Position numbers and translations under genes: made by a program. The notes below the pieces were generated by a model that ran no database searches, was not told the DNA's origin, and worked only from the letters and a program-made list of their open reading frames with translations. From Pseudotabrizicola sediminis (GTDB lineage Bacteria; Pseudomonadota; Alphaproteobacteria; Rhodobacterales; Rhodobacteraceae), in assembly GCF_004745575.1 (NCBI RefSeq), contig NZ_RPEM01000004.1, positions 246,129 through 310,128 on the forward strand: a DNA stretch of 64,000 bases, in the 5' to 3' direction. This document shows, one piece after another, positions 8,369 through 16,360 of the stretch (position 1 is its first letter; each line of letters begins with the position of its first letter).

Positions 8369-9901
8369 TCAGGGTGCCAGACCCAGCTTCTGTGCCAGAC
8401 CAATGCGTTGCAATTTTCCCGTCGCCCCTTTGGGGATTTCTGGCAGGATCACAATGCGGCGCGGCACTTTGAAAGCGGCAAGCCTGGTGGCTGCAAAGGC
8501 GCGCAGGGCGGCTTCGTCCACCTCTTGCCCCTCTCGCAGCACGATGGCGGCGGCGACCTCTTCGCCCAGGCTTGCGTGCGGCAGCGCAAAGGTCACCACC
8601 TGTTGCACAGCGGGGTGATCCATGAGGACGCCGTCGACTTCAAGCGGGCTGATCTTTTCACCGCCGCGATTGATGATTTCCTTCAGGCGGCCCGTCAGGG
8701 TGAGGTAGCCTTCTTCATCCAGCGAGCCCTGATCACCGGTGCGGAACCAACGCAGGCCATCGGCGTCGAAGAAGGCCTTGGCATTGGCCTCCGGGTTGCC
8801 CTCATAGCCGGGGGTGACATTGGGGCCAGAGATGACGACTTCACCGGTTCCGCCCTGCAGGAGGTGGTTTTCAACCTCATGTGCGATGTGCAGGGCGGGA
8901 CCAGCGGCAATGCCCACAGCGCCAGGCTTCTGGACGCGCGGTGGCAGCGGGTTGGACGCCATCTGATGCGCGGCTTCGGTCATGCCATAAGCCTCGATCA
9001 CCGGGGCGTTGAAAGTTGCCGCCAGCTCCAGCATCACCTGTGCGGGCAGGCTCGCCGAGGAAGAGCGCAGAAAGCGCAGCGGCGCGCGCGCGATGATGTC
9101 CGCGTTGCGGGCGCTGCGCTGCAGGATGGTCTGGTGCATCGTCGGCACGGCCGAATACCATGTGGGCCGCGCGGTATCGAGCCAGCCGAAAAAGCGCATC
9201 GCGTCAAAACCCGGCGTACACCAGACCGAAGATCCGGCGGCAAGACTGGACAGGACCGCAGCGATCAGGCCGTGGATGTGGAACAGCGGCATCATGTTCA
9301 GACACCGGTCTTGCGGCACCAATGCCAGTGAGGCACCGATATGCCTGGCCGATGCAGCCACGTTGCGCTGTAGCAGCGGCACGATCTTGGGGCGCGACGT
9401 GGTGCCCGAGGTGTGCAGGATGAGGGCCACGTCATCGGCATCTGCAGGAGCGGTGTCTGGCGCGAGCCCGGTTGTACCCTGTACTGCAAGGGTGAACTGA
9501 CCCGCAGGGTCGGTGGCCGCAAAGGACAGGTGCAGAATGGCAAGGTTGTGTTTGTGCGCAGCCTCAAGCGCCGGGCCGTCATAGCCTTCGGGCAGTACGA
9601 TGGCCCGGGCCTTGAGGTCTGACAGGTAGAAGTCGAATTCGTCCAGCTTGTAGGCCGGGTTCAAGGGAGCTGTGACTGCGCCTTGCGCAACGCAGACGAA
9701 GGCCGAGGCCATTTCCGGGCCATTGGGCAGCACGATGGCCACCCTGTCACCGCGCCCGACGCCTGCCGAATGAAGGGCAGAAAGGGTACGGGCGGTCTGA
9801 TCGGCGAGCTCTGCATAGCTTAGCCATGGCCGGTCTGGCGCACCGATGGCGGGCGCATCAGGGCTGGCAGAGGCGAGAAGGGCAGCAATGGTGTCGGTCA
9901 T
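8369..9901 (-). CDS. AMP-forming acyl-CoA ligase, oxalate-CoA-ligase-like
   Basis: The 510-residue member of the adenylate-forming family activates a carboxylic acid with ATP and joins it to CoA. The P-loop is ILHTSGTTSRPKIVPL at about 166-181; this TSGTTSRPK form is typical of the AAE3/Pcs60 oxalyl-CoA synthetase group. Further motifs are YGMTEAAHQM, the WFRTGDQG ATP-binding Asp, GRLKEIINRGGEKISP, and the C-terminal catalytic Lys in GATGKLQR. The neighbour on the right is an Ldh-family dehydrogenase and on the left a PanE-like reductase, which suggests a pathway for small hydroxy or oxo acids. Oxalate as substrate is inferred from motif likeness only. Confidence 0.83.
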   Translation of the reverse strand: MTDTIAALLASASPDAPAIGAPDRPWLSYAELADQTARTLSALHSAGVGRGDRVAIVLPNGPEMASAFVCVAQGAVTAPLNPAYKLDEFDFYLSDLKARAIVLPEGYDGPALEAAHKHNLAILHLSFAATDPAGQFTLAVQGTTGLAPDTAPADADDVALILHTSGTTSRPKIVPLLQRNVAASARHIGASLALVPQDRCLNMMPLFHIHGLIAAVLSSLAAGSSVWCTPGFDAMRFFGWLDTARPTWYSAVPTMHQTILQRSARNADIIARAPLRFLRSSSASLPAQVMLELAATFNAPVIEAYGMTEAAHQMASNPLPPRVQKPGAVGIAAGPALHIAHEVENHLLQGGTGEVVISGPNVTPGYEGNPEANAKAFFDADGLRWFRTGDQGSLDEEGYLTLTGRLKEIINRGGEKISPLEVDGVLMDHPAVQQVVTFALPHASLGEEVAAAIVLREGQEVDEAALRAFAATRLAAFKVPRRIVILPEIPKGATGKLQRIGLAQKLGLAP

Positions 9902-9936
9902 CGGGTCATCTGCCTGTGCAAGAGGAACAACTGCGC

Positions 9937-10977
9937 CTAGACGGGCGCGATGGCAAGGTCGGCCGCAATACGGTCGAGTTCGGCCCGCAGTGTCGGGTGG
10001 ACCGGCACGCCGCTGGCAAGATGGCGCGCCCGGGTCGCCTCGCGCCCGTCGCCGGGCACGCGGACCGGATCGTGGCCGGGCAGCGGGTCTGACGCCCGCA
10101 TCTGGGCAAAGGCACGGGTGGCGTCGGCGACAAAGGCGGCCGGGTCGCCAAAGGCTGCGATGTTTATCGCGGCGACGAACTGGCCGGTGTTGGTCGGGGT
10201 TTTGGTGTCGGTGGTGAAGTCGACGACGTCGGCCCCAAAGGCCGCGCCGTTCAGCGTGCCCGCCAGCAAACCGATTGCCATGGCCAGTCCGTACCCCTTG
10301 GCGCCGCCGATGGGCAGAAGAAAGCCTTCGTCACGGCGCGTGGGGTCTGTCAGCGGCGTGCCGTCACGTCCGACCATCCAGCCTTCGGGCATGGCCTCGC
10401 CGCGTTGGGCTAGGGTCTTGATCTTGCCAACGGCGGCAACGGTGGTGGCCATATCGAGTACAAACGGATCGTTGCCGCCGGGCGTGGCGATGGCGATGGG
10501 GTTGGTGCCGAGGAGAAGGTCACTGCCCCCAAAAGGTGCGACGTGATTGGCACTGCCGACGGCGGCACACAAGCCGATCATGCCCGCCGCAGCCTGCGGC
10601 CTGACATAGAGCGCTGCAGGCCCCGCATGGTTGCCACCCCGCACCCCAACCCAGCCAATGCCCGCCGTCTTCGCTTTGATCATCGCAAGATCGCAGGCCA
10701 GTGACATGGACAGGTGCCCAAGGCCATTGTCACCGTCGATCAACGCGGTGGCAGATGTTTCGCGCAACAACTTTGGCTGCGCACGCGGGTTGCACCCACC
10801 ATCGCGCAGCCGGTTCACATATTGACGCAGGCGGAACAGGCCGTGAGTGTCGTATCCCAACAGGTCGGCCTCGACCATCAGAACCGCCACCGCCTTGGCG
10901 TCGCGGTCAGGGACGCCAAGGCTTGCGAACGCGCGGGTGACAAATCCGATCAGCGCTTCAGCAGCAATTCTGGTCAT
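9937..10977 (-). CDS. Malate/L-lactate dehydrogenase family (Ldh_2) oxidoreductase
   Basis: The 346-residue protein belongs to the NAD(P)-dependent malate/lactate/ureidoglycolate dehydrogenase family, which is unrelated to classical LDH. Signatures are the N-terminal helical EADLLGYDTHGLFRLRQYVNRL, the mid-domain VRGGNHAGPAALYVRPQA with the catalytic His, and GTNPIAIATPG followed by GGAKGYGLAMAIGLLAGTL. It interconverts 2-hydroxy acids and 2-oxo acids in the cytoplasm. It ends 2 bases before the ABC permease gene and so belongs to the operon 13680 to 9937 (binding protein, ATPase, permease, dehydrogenase). This suggests that the importer brings in the dehydrogenase's substrate or a precursor of it. 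Confidence 0.87.
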   Translation of the reverse strand: MTRIAAEALIGFVTRAFASLGVPDRDAKAVAVLMVEADLLGYDTHGLFRLRQYVNRLRDGGCNPRAQPKLLRETSATALIDGDNGLGHLSMSLACDLAMIKAKTAGIGWVGVRGGNHAGPAALYVRPQAAAGMIGLCAAVGSANHVAPFGGSDLLLGTNPIAIATPGGNDPFVLDMATTVAAVGKIKTLAQRGEAMPEGWMVGRDGTPLTDPTRRDEGFLLPIGGAKGYGLAMAIGLLAGTLNGAAFGADVVDFTTDTKTPTNTGQFVAAINIAAFGDPAAFVADATRAFAQMRASDPLPGHDPVRVPGDGREATRARHLASGVPVHPTLRAELDRIAADLAIAPV

Positions 10978-10979
10978 GC

Positions 10980-11846
10980 CTACTCGCCTCCGGCTGAAAC
11001 CCGCTCTTTGTGCCAGAAGACGAAACGGCGCTGAACCCAGGACACGAAAGCAAACAGTCCCAAACCGATCACCGACAGGTACAGGATCAGCGAAAACACC
11101 CGGGGTGTGTTCAGCTGGCTTGCGGCCGTGCGGATCAATTCGCCAAAGCCCTTGCCGCCGCCGAGGAATTCGCCGGTAATCGCGCCCGCCATCACGCCGA
11201 CCGACCCGATTTTCAGCCCGGTAAACACCTGTGGCAGAGCCATCGGCAGCTTCATTTTCAACAGTGTCTGCCAGCGGGACGCCCCCATGGTCTTGAACAG
11301 GTTGCGGCTGTTGGAGTCAGCGGCATGCAGACCCGCCGCAGTGCCCACGATAATGGGAAAGGTGGCGATGAAGGCGGCCAGGGCAACCTTGCTTTCGATT
11401 CCAAAGCCAAGCCAGGCCACGAACAGCGGTGCAAAGGCGACTTTTGGCATGGTATCGATGGCGACAAGATAAGGCATGATCGCCCGCTCTCCAAAGGCGG
11501 TTTCGCCGACTATCACCCCGAGGCTGAAGCCGATCGCCATCGCCAGAAGGAAGCCGTAGAATACCTCTTTCAGCGTGATCCACAGTGCGGGCAGCATATA
11601 GCCACCACTTGCAAGGTTCTTGCCGACAAAGATCAGGTCGTAGAATGTTTCAAGCGGCGTGGGCAGGATGATCCGGCTGACCAAGCCGAAGCGGGTGACC
11701 AGATCCCACAGAAGCACGAAAACCACGAAGACAAACAACATCTGGATCGCGCGGGGAACCCGGTCGAGCCAGCTTGTCTCCTCGGTCCAGACGGTATCAT
11801 CTTCGGCTGCAGGGGACCGGTCTGCGATGCTTTCCAGATTGCTCAT
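10980..11846 (-). CDS. ABC transporter permease (SsuC/TauC-like)
   Basis: The 288-residue inner-membrane permease has about six helices. The EAA loop with the ATPase-contact Gly appears as GASRWQTLLKMKLPMALPQVFTGLK, the BPD_transp_1 signature of the nitrate/sulfonate/taurine (NitT) class. An N-terminal cytoplasmic segment of about 35 residues precedes the first helix. The ATG overlaps the ATPase stop (ATGA). With the ATPase and the NMT1-type binding protein it makes a complete importer. Sulfonates, nitriles, pyrimidine precursors and other small acids are typical NitT cargoes, and the sequence does not choose between them. Confidence 0.9.
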   Translation of the reverse strand: MSNLESIADRSPAAEDDTVWTEETSWLDRVPRAIQMLFVFVVFVLLWDLVTRFGLVSRIILPTPLETFYDLIFVGKNLASGGYMLPALWITLKEVFYGFLLAMAIGFSLGVIVGETAFGERAIMPYLVAIDTMPKVAFAPLFVAWLGFGIESKVALAAFIATFPIIVGTAAGLHAADSNSRNLFKTMGASRWQTLLKMKLPMALPQVFTGLKIGSVGVMAGAITGEFLGGGKGFGELIRTAASQLNTPRVFSLILYLSVIGLGLFAFVSWVQRRFVFWHKERVSAGGE

Positions 11847-12652
11847 TTGAACGCCTCCTTATCCAAAGCACCACGGATGTGTTCGACCAGTTCGCCAAAT
11901 TTCGGTGTGGTCATCATGTCCAGCGTGCGCGGGCGCGGCAGGTCGATGGGCACCACCTCGGCCACCCGACCAGGACGGGGCTTCATCACATAGACCACGT
12001 CCGACAGGATAACTGCCTCTTGGATCGAGTGGGTGACAAGAAATGCCGTCGCATTGCGCGACGTGCAGATACGCTGCAGTTCCATGTTCATGAAATCGCG
12101 GGTCAGTTCATCCAACGCGCTGAACGGTTCGTCCAGCAGCAGTACGGCGGGTTCGGTGATCAGCATCCGGCAGATGGACGCGCGCTGCGCCATGCCGCCG
12201 GAAAGTTCGGACGGATAGGTGTTCTCAAATCCTTTCAGGCCGACCAGTTCCAACAACTCGCGCGCCTGGGTCTCGGCGGCCTTGGCGGCACCCTTGCCGT
12301 CGCGTATTTCAATCGGCAGCACGATATTTTCCAGCGTGGTCCGCCATGGGAACAGCACAGCCTGCTGGAACATCATGCCAATGTCGCGGCGCGGACCGGT
12401 CACGGGGCGGTTTTGCAGGACAACCCGCCCTGTGGAGGGCGGGATCAGACCCGACATGATTTTCAAAAGTGTGGACTTGCCGCAGCCTGACGACCCGATA
12501 ACAGCGGAAAAGCTGCCCTTGGTCAGGGTCAAGCTAACCCCTTCCAAAGCCACGATCGCATTGCGCGCATAGGTCTTGCCCACATTGCGAAGCTGATAGA
12601 CAGGCTCTCCCACGGGGGTAGCCAGATCGGTCAAGGCTGCGGCAGCCTGCAT
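11843..12652 (-). CDS. ABC transporter ATP-binding protein (SsuB/TauB-like)
   Basis: The 269-residue ATPase has Walker A GSSGCGKST (about residues 52-60), Q-loop in MMFQQAVLFPW, signature LSGGMAQR, Walker B AVLLLDEPFSALD and the switch His in LVTHSIQEA. The sequence around the Q-loop and the D-loop is that of NitT-class importers. The start codon overlaps the stop of the binding-protein gene, and its own stop overlaps the permease start, so the three are one translational unit. It powers uptake by the permease next to it. Confidence 0.92.
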   Translation of the reverse strand: MQAAAALTDLATPVGEPVYQLRNVGKTYARNAIVALEGVSLTLTKGSFSAVIGSSGCGKSTLLKIMSGLIPPSTGRVVLQNRPVTGPRRDIGMMFQQAVLFPWRTTLENIVLPIEIRDGKGAAKAAETQARELLELVGLKGFENTYPSELSGGMAQRASICRMLITEPAVLLLDEPFSALDELTRDFMNMELQRICTSRNATAFLVTHSIQEAVILSDVVYVMKPRPGRVAEVVPIDLPRPRTLDMMTTPKFGELVEHIRGALDKEAFK

Positions 12653-13680
12653 CAGTTCGTACTCCCGTTGACTTTCAGCGCGAACTCATTGGTGTACGCC
12701 GCTGTCAGGTCTGGAAGCGGACCCGTAAGATCGCCCCCGGCTATGAGGGTCGCTTGCCATTCTTCCCAAACTTCCGGCGGCTGATAGCCGTAGCCGTTAG
12801 ACAAATCGACCGGAATGGTCTTTTCTTTCACGGCGTCGAACAAGGCGGCGGCAAAGGCCGCATCTTCGCTTTCTTGTGGGTTGCCAGCGGCCAGATGGGC
12901 CAGAACCGCCGCGCGGTTTGCTTCATCAAGGGCAAATACATGACCTTTGTGAATGGCGCGCACGAACTTTTCCACCAGCTCCGGATTGTCACGGATCAGG
13001 GCACCCGAGGTAACAAAGCCATTGCCAAAGAAACGGCTGAACTCCGGCGGTGTGATTTCGCGAACCGAAACGCCGCGCTGGTTCAGGATCGCGGCATCTG
13101 CCACCGATGCGGAATATGCATCAATCTCGCCAGACGAAAATGCAGCCGTCGCCGGCCCGCCATCCCCTACTGTAAGAAAGGTGTAATCCGCGCCATCTGT
13201 CATACCTGAGCCGGACATCACGTTGCGCGCAAAGCCCACTTCGGCGCCATCGGCGGTGCCGGTGCCAACCACCTTGCCCCTCAGATCTTCAGGCGACTGC
13301 ACAGGGCTGTCGGCGGGAACCACGACACCGAAGTTCGACTTGGCCGAGAAGTTGTAGATGAAGACAAAATCCTCGCCCCGCCCGCGCGCTGCGAGAACCG
13401 GGCCGGGGCCGGGGCGGCCAAACTGTGCCTGGCCTGAGGCAAGCGCCTGCAAAACGGCACCGGAGCCGTTGATGGCCTCGACAGACACGTCCAGACCTTC
13501 TTCGGCAAAATATCCCTCGCCGATGGCAACAAAGACGTTGAACGAATTGATGGCCGACGGGCTGGGCTGCACGAAGGTGACCTTCGTCATCTCTTGTGCC
13601 ATTGCCAAAGTGCCAAGGCCGAAAACTGACAGCGCCATCGCGCCTGCCAGGGCCGTCGTAAAGATCCTTCTCTTCAGCAT
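12652..13680 (-). CDS. ABC transporter substrate-binding protein (NMT1/SsuA-like)
   Basis: The 342-residue periplasmic protein has a Sec signal peptide (KRR, a hydrophobic core, then AMAQEM). The mature part is of the NMT1/THI5-like class: VTFVQPSPSAINSFNVFVAIGEGYFAEEGLDV, then QALASGQAQFG. The ATG at 13680 is chosen because GGGAGG lies 7 bases before it; a longer frame begins at 13716. It is the first gene of the importer operon. Its divergent-side neighbour is a FAH-family hydrolase on the same strand, 65 bases upstream, so the operon may begin further right. The ligand cannot be read from the sequence. Confidence 0.88.
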   Translation of the reverse strand: MLKRRIFTTALAGAMALSVFGLGTLAMAQEMTKVTFVQPSPSAINSFNVFVAIGEGYFAEEGLDVSVEAINGSGAVLQALASGQAQFGRPGPGPVLAARGRGEDFVFIYNFSAKSNFGVVVPADSPVQSPEDLRGKVVGTGTADGAEVGFARNVMSGSGMTDGADYTFLTVGDGGPATAAFSSGEIDAYSASVADAAILNQRGVSVREITPPEFSRFFGNGFVTSGALIRDNPELVEKFVRAIHKGHVFALDEANRAAVLAHLAAGNPQESEDAAFAAALFDAVKEKTIPVDLSNGYGYQPPEVWEEWQATLIAGGDLTGPLPDLTAAYTNEFALKVNGSTN

Positions 13681-13745
13681 TTCCATTCCTCCCAGAATTT
13701 CATGTTCAGACTTCATGAACGCCCGGCTCTGCTGGCCGGGTCGTT

Positions 13746-14672
13746 TCAGACGGTGCGGACAGGATTTGCCAGCCGCCCGATTCCATCAATTTCGCAGATC
13801 ACCTCGTCGCCATCCTTTAGAAACGTCGGCGGCTCCATCGCGTAGCCCACACCCGAAGGCGTGCCGGTGGCAAGAATGTCGCCCGGCTCCAGCGTCAGCC
13901 CTTCGGACAAGGATGCGATCAGGGTCGGGATGTCGAAGATCATCTGGGCGGTGGTGCTGCTCTGACGCAGCTCTCCGTTGACCAATGTGCGCAAGCCGAC
14001 ATTCTGCGGATCTGTCAATTCGTCACGCGTGACGACAACCGGCCCGAGGGGGCAAGATCCATCCAGACCCTTGCCCTTGAAATACTGCCCGCCGTGGCGG
14101 CGCTGCACATCGCGCGCCGTGATGTCGTTCAGGATGGTGTAGCCCCAGATATGGTCATAGGCCCGGTGCCTCGGAATATCCCGGCCTGGTCTGCCGATAA
14201 TGACCGCAAGTTCGACTTCGTAATCGATCTGGGCGGACACATGGGGAAAGATCGGGATCGCGGCATTCGGCCCGATAACCGCGGTGCAGGGCTTGGTGAA
14301 GTACACAGGGACTTCGGTGACGGCAATCTTGGTATTCTGCGCCCGCGCCCCTTCGGCAATGTGTTCGGCATAGTTGCGGCCCACACAGAAGACATTCTTT
14401 TTCGGGCGCGGCAGCGGGGCAAGCAAGACAGGTGACTCGACAGCCAGCACAGTCAGTGTTGCATCACCCGACTGCGCGCGCGACAGCAGATCGGCCACAG
14501 CGGCAAGTGCGGCATCGCCCCCTTCAATCAGCGCTTGGAGGCTTCCGTCCAACAACGCGACCTCCGATAATCCTGCGGCCTTGCAGGCACCCGATACCGG
14601 CAAAAAACGACCATCGGCCAGTTGGACGGCACAGGTCGGACCGGCGGATGTCTGAAGGGTCGCAAAGCGCAT
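13746..14672 (-). CDS. Fumarylacetoacetate hydrolase family protein (long form)
   Basis: The 308-residue enzyme has an N-terminal FAH_N-like part and a C-terminal FAH catalytic domain from about residue 95: FCVGRNYAEHIAEG, YFTKP, IDYEVELAVIIGR (metal-binding Glu pair), GYTILNDITARDVQ (Asp ligand), then DILATGTPSGVGYA. Family members cleave C-C bonds or hydrate or decarboxylate 2,4-dioxo acids with Mg2+. The layout is that of the 2-hydroxyhepta-2,4-diene-1,7-dioate isomerase or 5-oxopent-3-ene-tricarboxylate decarboxylase group. It is divergent from a GntR regulator (14868), with an inverted repeat between them, and is probably controlled by it. Confidence 0.85.
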   Translation of the reverse strand: MRFATLQTSAGPTCAVQLADGRFLPVSGACKAAGLSEVALLDGSLQALIEGGDAALAAVADLLSRAQSGDATLTVLAVESPVLLAPLPRPKKNVFCVGRNYAEHIAEGARAQNTKIAVTEVPVYFTKPCTAVIGPNAAIPIFPHVSAQIDYEVELAVIIGRPGRDIPRHRAYDHIWGYTILNDITARDVQRRHGGQYFKGKGLDGSCPLGPVVVTRDELTDPQNVGLRTLVNGELRQSSTTAQMIFDIPTLIASLSEGLTLEPGDILATGTPSGVGYAMEPPTFLKDGDEVICEIDGIGRLANPVRTV

Positions 14673-14816
14673 GTGCAGGGTCTTTCTTGGTCAGGGTGTT
14701 GGGGCAACGGTCGCTTTGAGCATTGGCTCTCAAGCGGCCTTTCTGTGGCTGAAATTGGTTCGCGGTTCTTACCGGTCAGAACAGATTCGCTTTCCTGAGG
14801 CTTACGCTACCCACGT

Positions 14817-14846
14817 TTATGCCATATGCATAGAATTTTGGCATAA
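14817..14846. promoter_or_regulatory. Inverted repeat, probable GntR operator
   Basis: A perfect inverted repeat TTATGCC (14817-14823) and GGCATAA (14840-14846) with a 16-base spacer lies 22 bases before the GntR gene, in the divergent region shared with the FAH gene. The inner spacer is AT-rich. The position fits autoregulation and control of the divergent enzyme; binding is inferred. Confidence 0.55.
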
Positions 14847-14862
14847 CCAATGGAAGGATTGG
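14847..14862 (+). promoter_or_regulatory. Small inverted repeat enclosing the ribosome binding site of the GntR gene
   Basis: CCAAT (14847-14851) and ATTGG (14858-14862) flank GGAAGG, the ribosome binding site 10 bases before the ATG at 14868. In RNA this could form a 5-bp hairpin with the ribosome site in the loop. It directly follows the larger inverted repeat, and may instead be a second half-operator. Confidence 0.4.
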
Positions 14863-14867
14863 TTTAA

Positions 14868-15545
14868 ATGGACGCCACCGGTGTACGGCAGCTTGCAGAG
14901 CAGATCATGGAATATGTGACCACAGAGCAGTTCAAGCATAACGACCGCCTGCCGCCCGAGCGTGTGCTGGCGCAGCGCTTTGGCGTTACACGGGGCGAGT
15001 TGCGCAAAGGTCTGGCTGAACTGGAGAAAGACGGGCTCATCTGGCGCCATGTCGGGCGCGGCACCTTCATCGGGGCGCGCCCGGTCCTGAACCTTGCGGA
15101 TGCGACCTATCTGGGAGAATTGGCCAGCCCGGCGCAGGTCATTGCGGCGCGGCTGGTCATTGAACCGGAACTGGCAAGGCTGGCGGCGCTCTACGGCACA
15201 CGGGCCGATTTTGATGAAATTCAGGCGTGCAGCAGCCGGTGTCGTGCCGCGAATGACTGGCGGATCTATGAGGCATGGGACAACAACCTGCACCATGCGA
15301 TCGCCAAGGCCACGCACAACAAACTTCTGATCTATCTGTTTGATATTCTTAATGTTGTTCGCAGGTCAACAGTCTGGGGCCAGCCCAGAACAAGCCGCAA
15401 GCCCCACACTGATCACCGCAGTTTTGCAGAGCATGATGCAATCTGTGCCGCAATCCTTGCCCGGGATGGTCAGGTGGCATCCTTGCGGATGCGGGACCAT
15501 ATGGTTTCGGTGCGCGAGAGGGTGCTGCCAGCCATTTCAGGCTGA
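14868..15545 (+). CDS. GntR-family (FadR/FCD subfamily) regulator
   Basis: The 225-residue regulator has an N-terminal winged helix (NDRLPPERVLAQRFGVTRGELRKGLAELEKDGLIWRHVGRGTFIG, about residues 25-70) and an all-helical FCD ligand-binding domain. FCD metal or ligand positions include D and H in EAWDNNLHHAIAKATHN, H in FAEHDAI and H in MRDHM. Proteins of this class bind small organic acids. It is divergent from the FAH gene at 14672 and convergent with the second FAH gene (15575). Its close parallel with the GntR gene at 16361 (shared WRHVG(R/K)GTF) suggests the two are paralogues. Confidence 0.9.
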   Translation: MDATGVRQLAEQIMEYVTTEQFKHNDRLPPERVLAQRFGVTRGELRKGLAELEKDGLIWRHVGRGTFIGARPVLNLADATYLGELASPAQVIAARLVIEPELARLAALYGTRADFDEIQACSSRCRAANDWRIYEAWDNNLHHAIAKATHNKLLIYLFDILNVVRRSTVWGQPRTSRKPHTDHRSFAEHDAICAAILARDGQVASLRMRDHMVSVRERVLPAISG

Positions 15546-15556
15546 CAGACTGTGTT

Positions 15557-15592
15557 TCAGACCACGGTGACTTTTCAGACCACAGTGACTTT
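15557..15592 (-). repeat. Tandem 18-base duplication at the end of a FAH gene
   Basis: Two 18-base copies (15557-15574 and 15575-15592) differ at one base. The right-hand copy encodes the final residues VTVV and the stop of the FAH gene. The left-hand copy repeats the same codons and stop just after the gene, so it is a recent duplication with no coding effect. Confidence 0.85.
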
Positions 15593-16261
15593 CAGATCAC
15601 CGACGCCAGCAACATGACATTCCATCACGTCGCCGCGCACCACGGGACCAACCCCGGACGGTGTGCCGGTCATGATGACGTCACCCGCCGCCAGTTCAAA
15701 GAAATCAGACAGATACGAGATCATTTCCGGCACTTTCCAGATCATCTGGTTCAGATCACCGGTCTGTTTTGCCGCACCATTGACCTTAAGTTGGACCAAT
15801 CCCGCATCGGGGTGGCCAACATCTGACGCCGTACGCAAGGCGCTGACCGGAGCCGAGTCTTCAAAAGCTTTGCCGATTTCCCACGGACGACCCATTTCCT
15901 TTGCTACGCCCTGAAGATCGCGACGTGTCATGTCCAGCCCGACACCATAGCCGAAAACGTGGTCCAGCGCCTGATCCAGGGGAATACTCTTTCCGCCAGA
16001 TTTCAGCGCGACGATCATTTCAATTTCGTGATGCACGTCTTTGGTCTGATCCGGATAGGGGAAGCTATCCCCTGTGGTCAGGTTGTTGGGGTTTTTCTGA
16101 AAGAAAAATGGCGGCTCGCGGTTTGGGTCATGGCCCATTTCAATCGCATGGGCGGCATAGTTGCGCCCGATGCAATAAACCCGCCGAACGGGGAAAAGCG
16201 CGTCAGACCCCTCAATCGGAAGGGTCACGGGGGGCGTTGGACTGAATACGTAGTTTGACAT
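15575..16261 (-). CDS. FAH-family hydrolase, fumarylpyruvate-hydrolase-like (short form)
   Basis: The 228-residue single-domain FAH enzyme shows VYCIGRNYAAHAIEMG, PFFFQKNP, DVHHEIEMIVAL (metal-binding Glu residues), GYGVGLDMTRRDLQ (Asp ligand) and DVIMTGTPSGVGPV. The length and the FFFQK(N/P) motif resemble fumarylpyruvate hydrolases of the gentisate pathway, which split fumarylpyruvate into fumarate and pyruvate. No gentisate dioxygenase is in the window, so the substrate is open. It is divergent from a second GntR regulator (16361), with an inverted repeat between. Confidence 0.87.
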   Translation of the reverse strand: MSNYVFSPTPPVTLPIEGSDALFPVRRVYCIGRNYAAHAIEMGHDPNREPPFFFQKNPNNLTTGDSFPYPDQTKDVHHEIEMIVALKSGGKSIPLDQALDHVFGYGVGLDMTRRDLQGVAKEMGRPWEIGKAFEDSAPVSALRTASDVGHPDAGLVQLKVNGAAKQTGDLNQMIWKVPEMISYLSDFFELAAGDVIMTGTPSGVGPVVRGDVMECHVAGVGDLKVTVV

Positions 16262-16290
16262 GGTGACACTTCCTTGTTCAGCGGCACATC

Positions 16291-16319
16291 TTGATCACAG
16301 ATTTCGGACTGTGAATCAA
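16291..16319. promoter_or_regulatory. Inverted repeat, probable operator for the second GntR regulator
   Basis: TTGATCACAG (16291-16300) and CTGTGAATCAA (16309-16319) form an inverted repeat, perfect except for one extra A, in the 99-base region between the FAH gene (start 16261) and the GntR gene (start 16361). It sits 30 bases from the FAH start codon, where binding would block transcription. Confidence 0.55.
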
Positions 16320-16360
16320 TCACGATCATTCTGGACGCGCCAAACCAATTCGGATATTGA

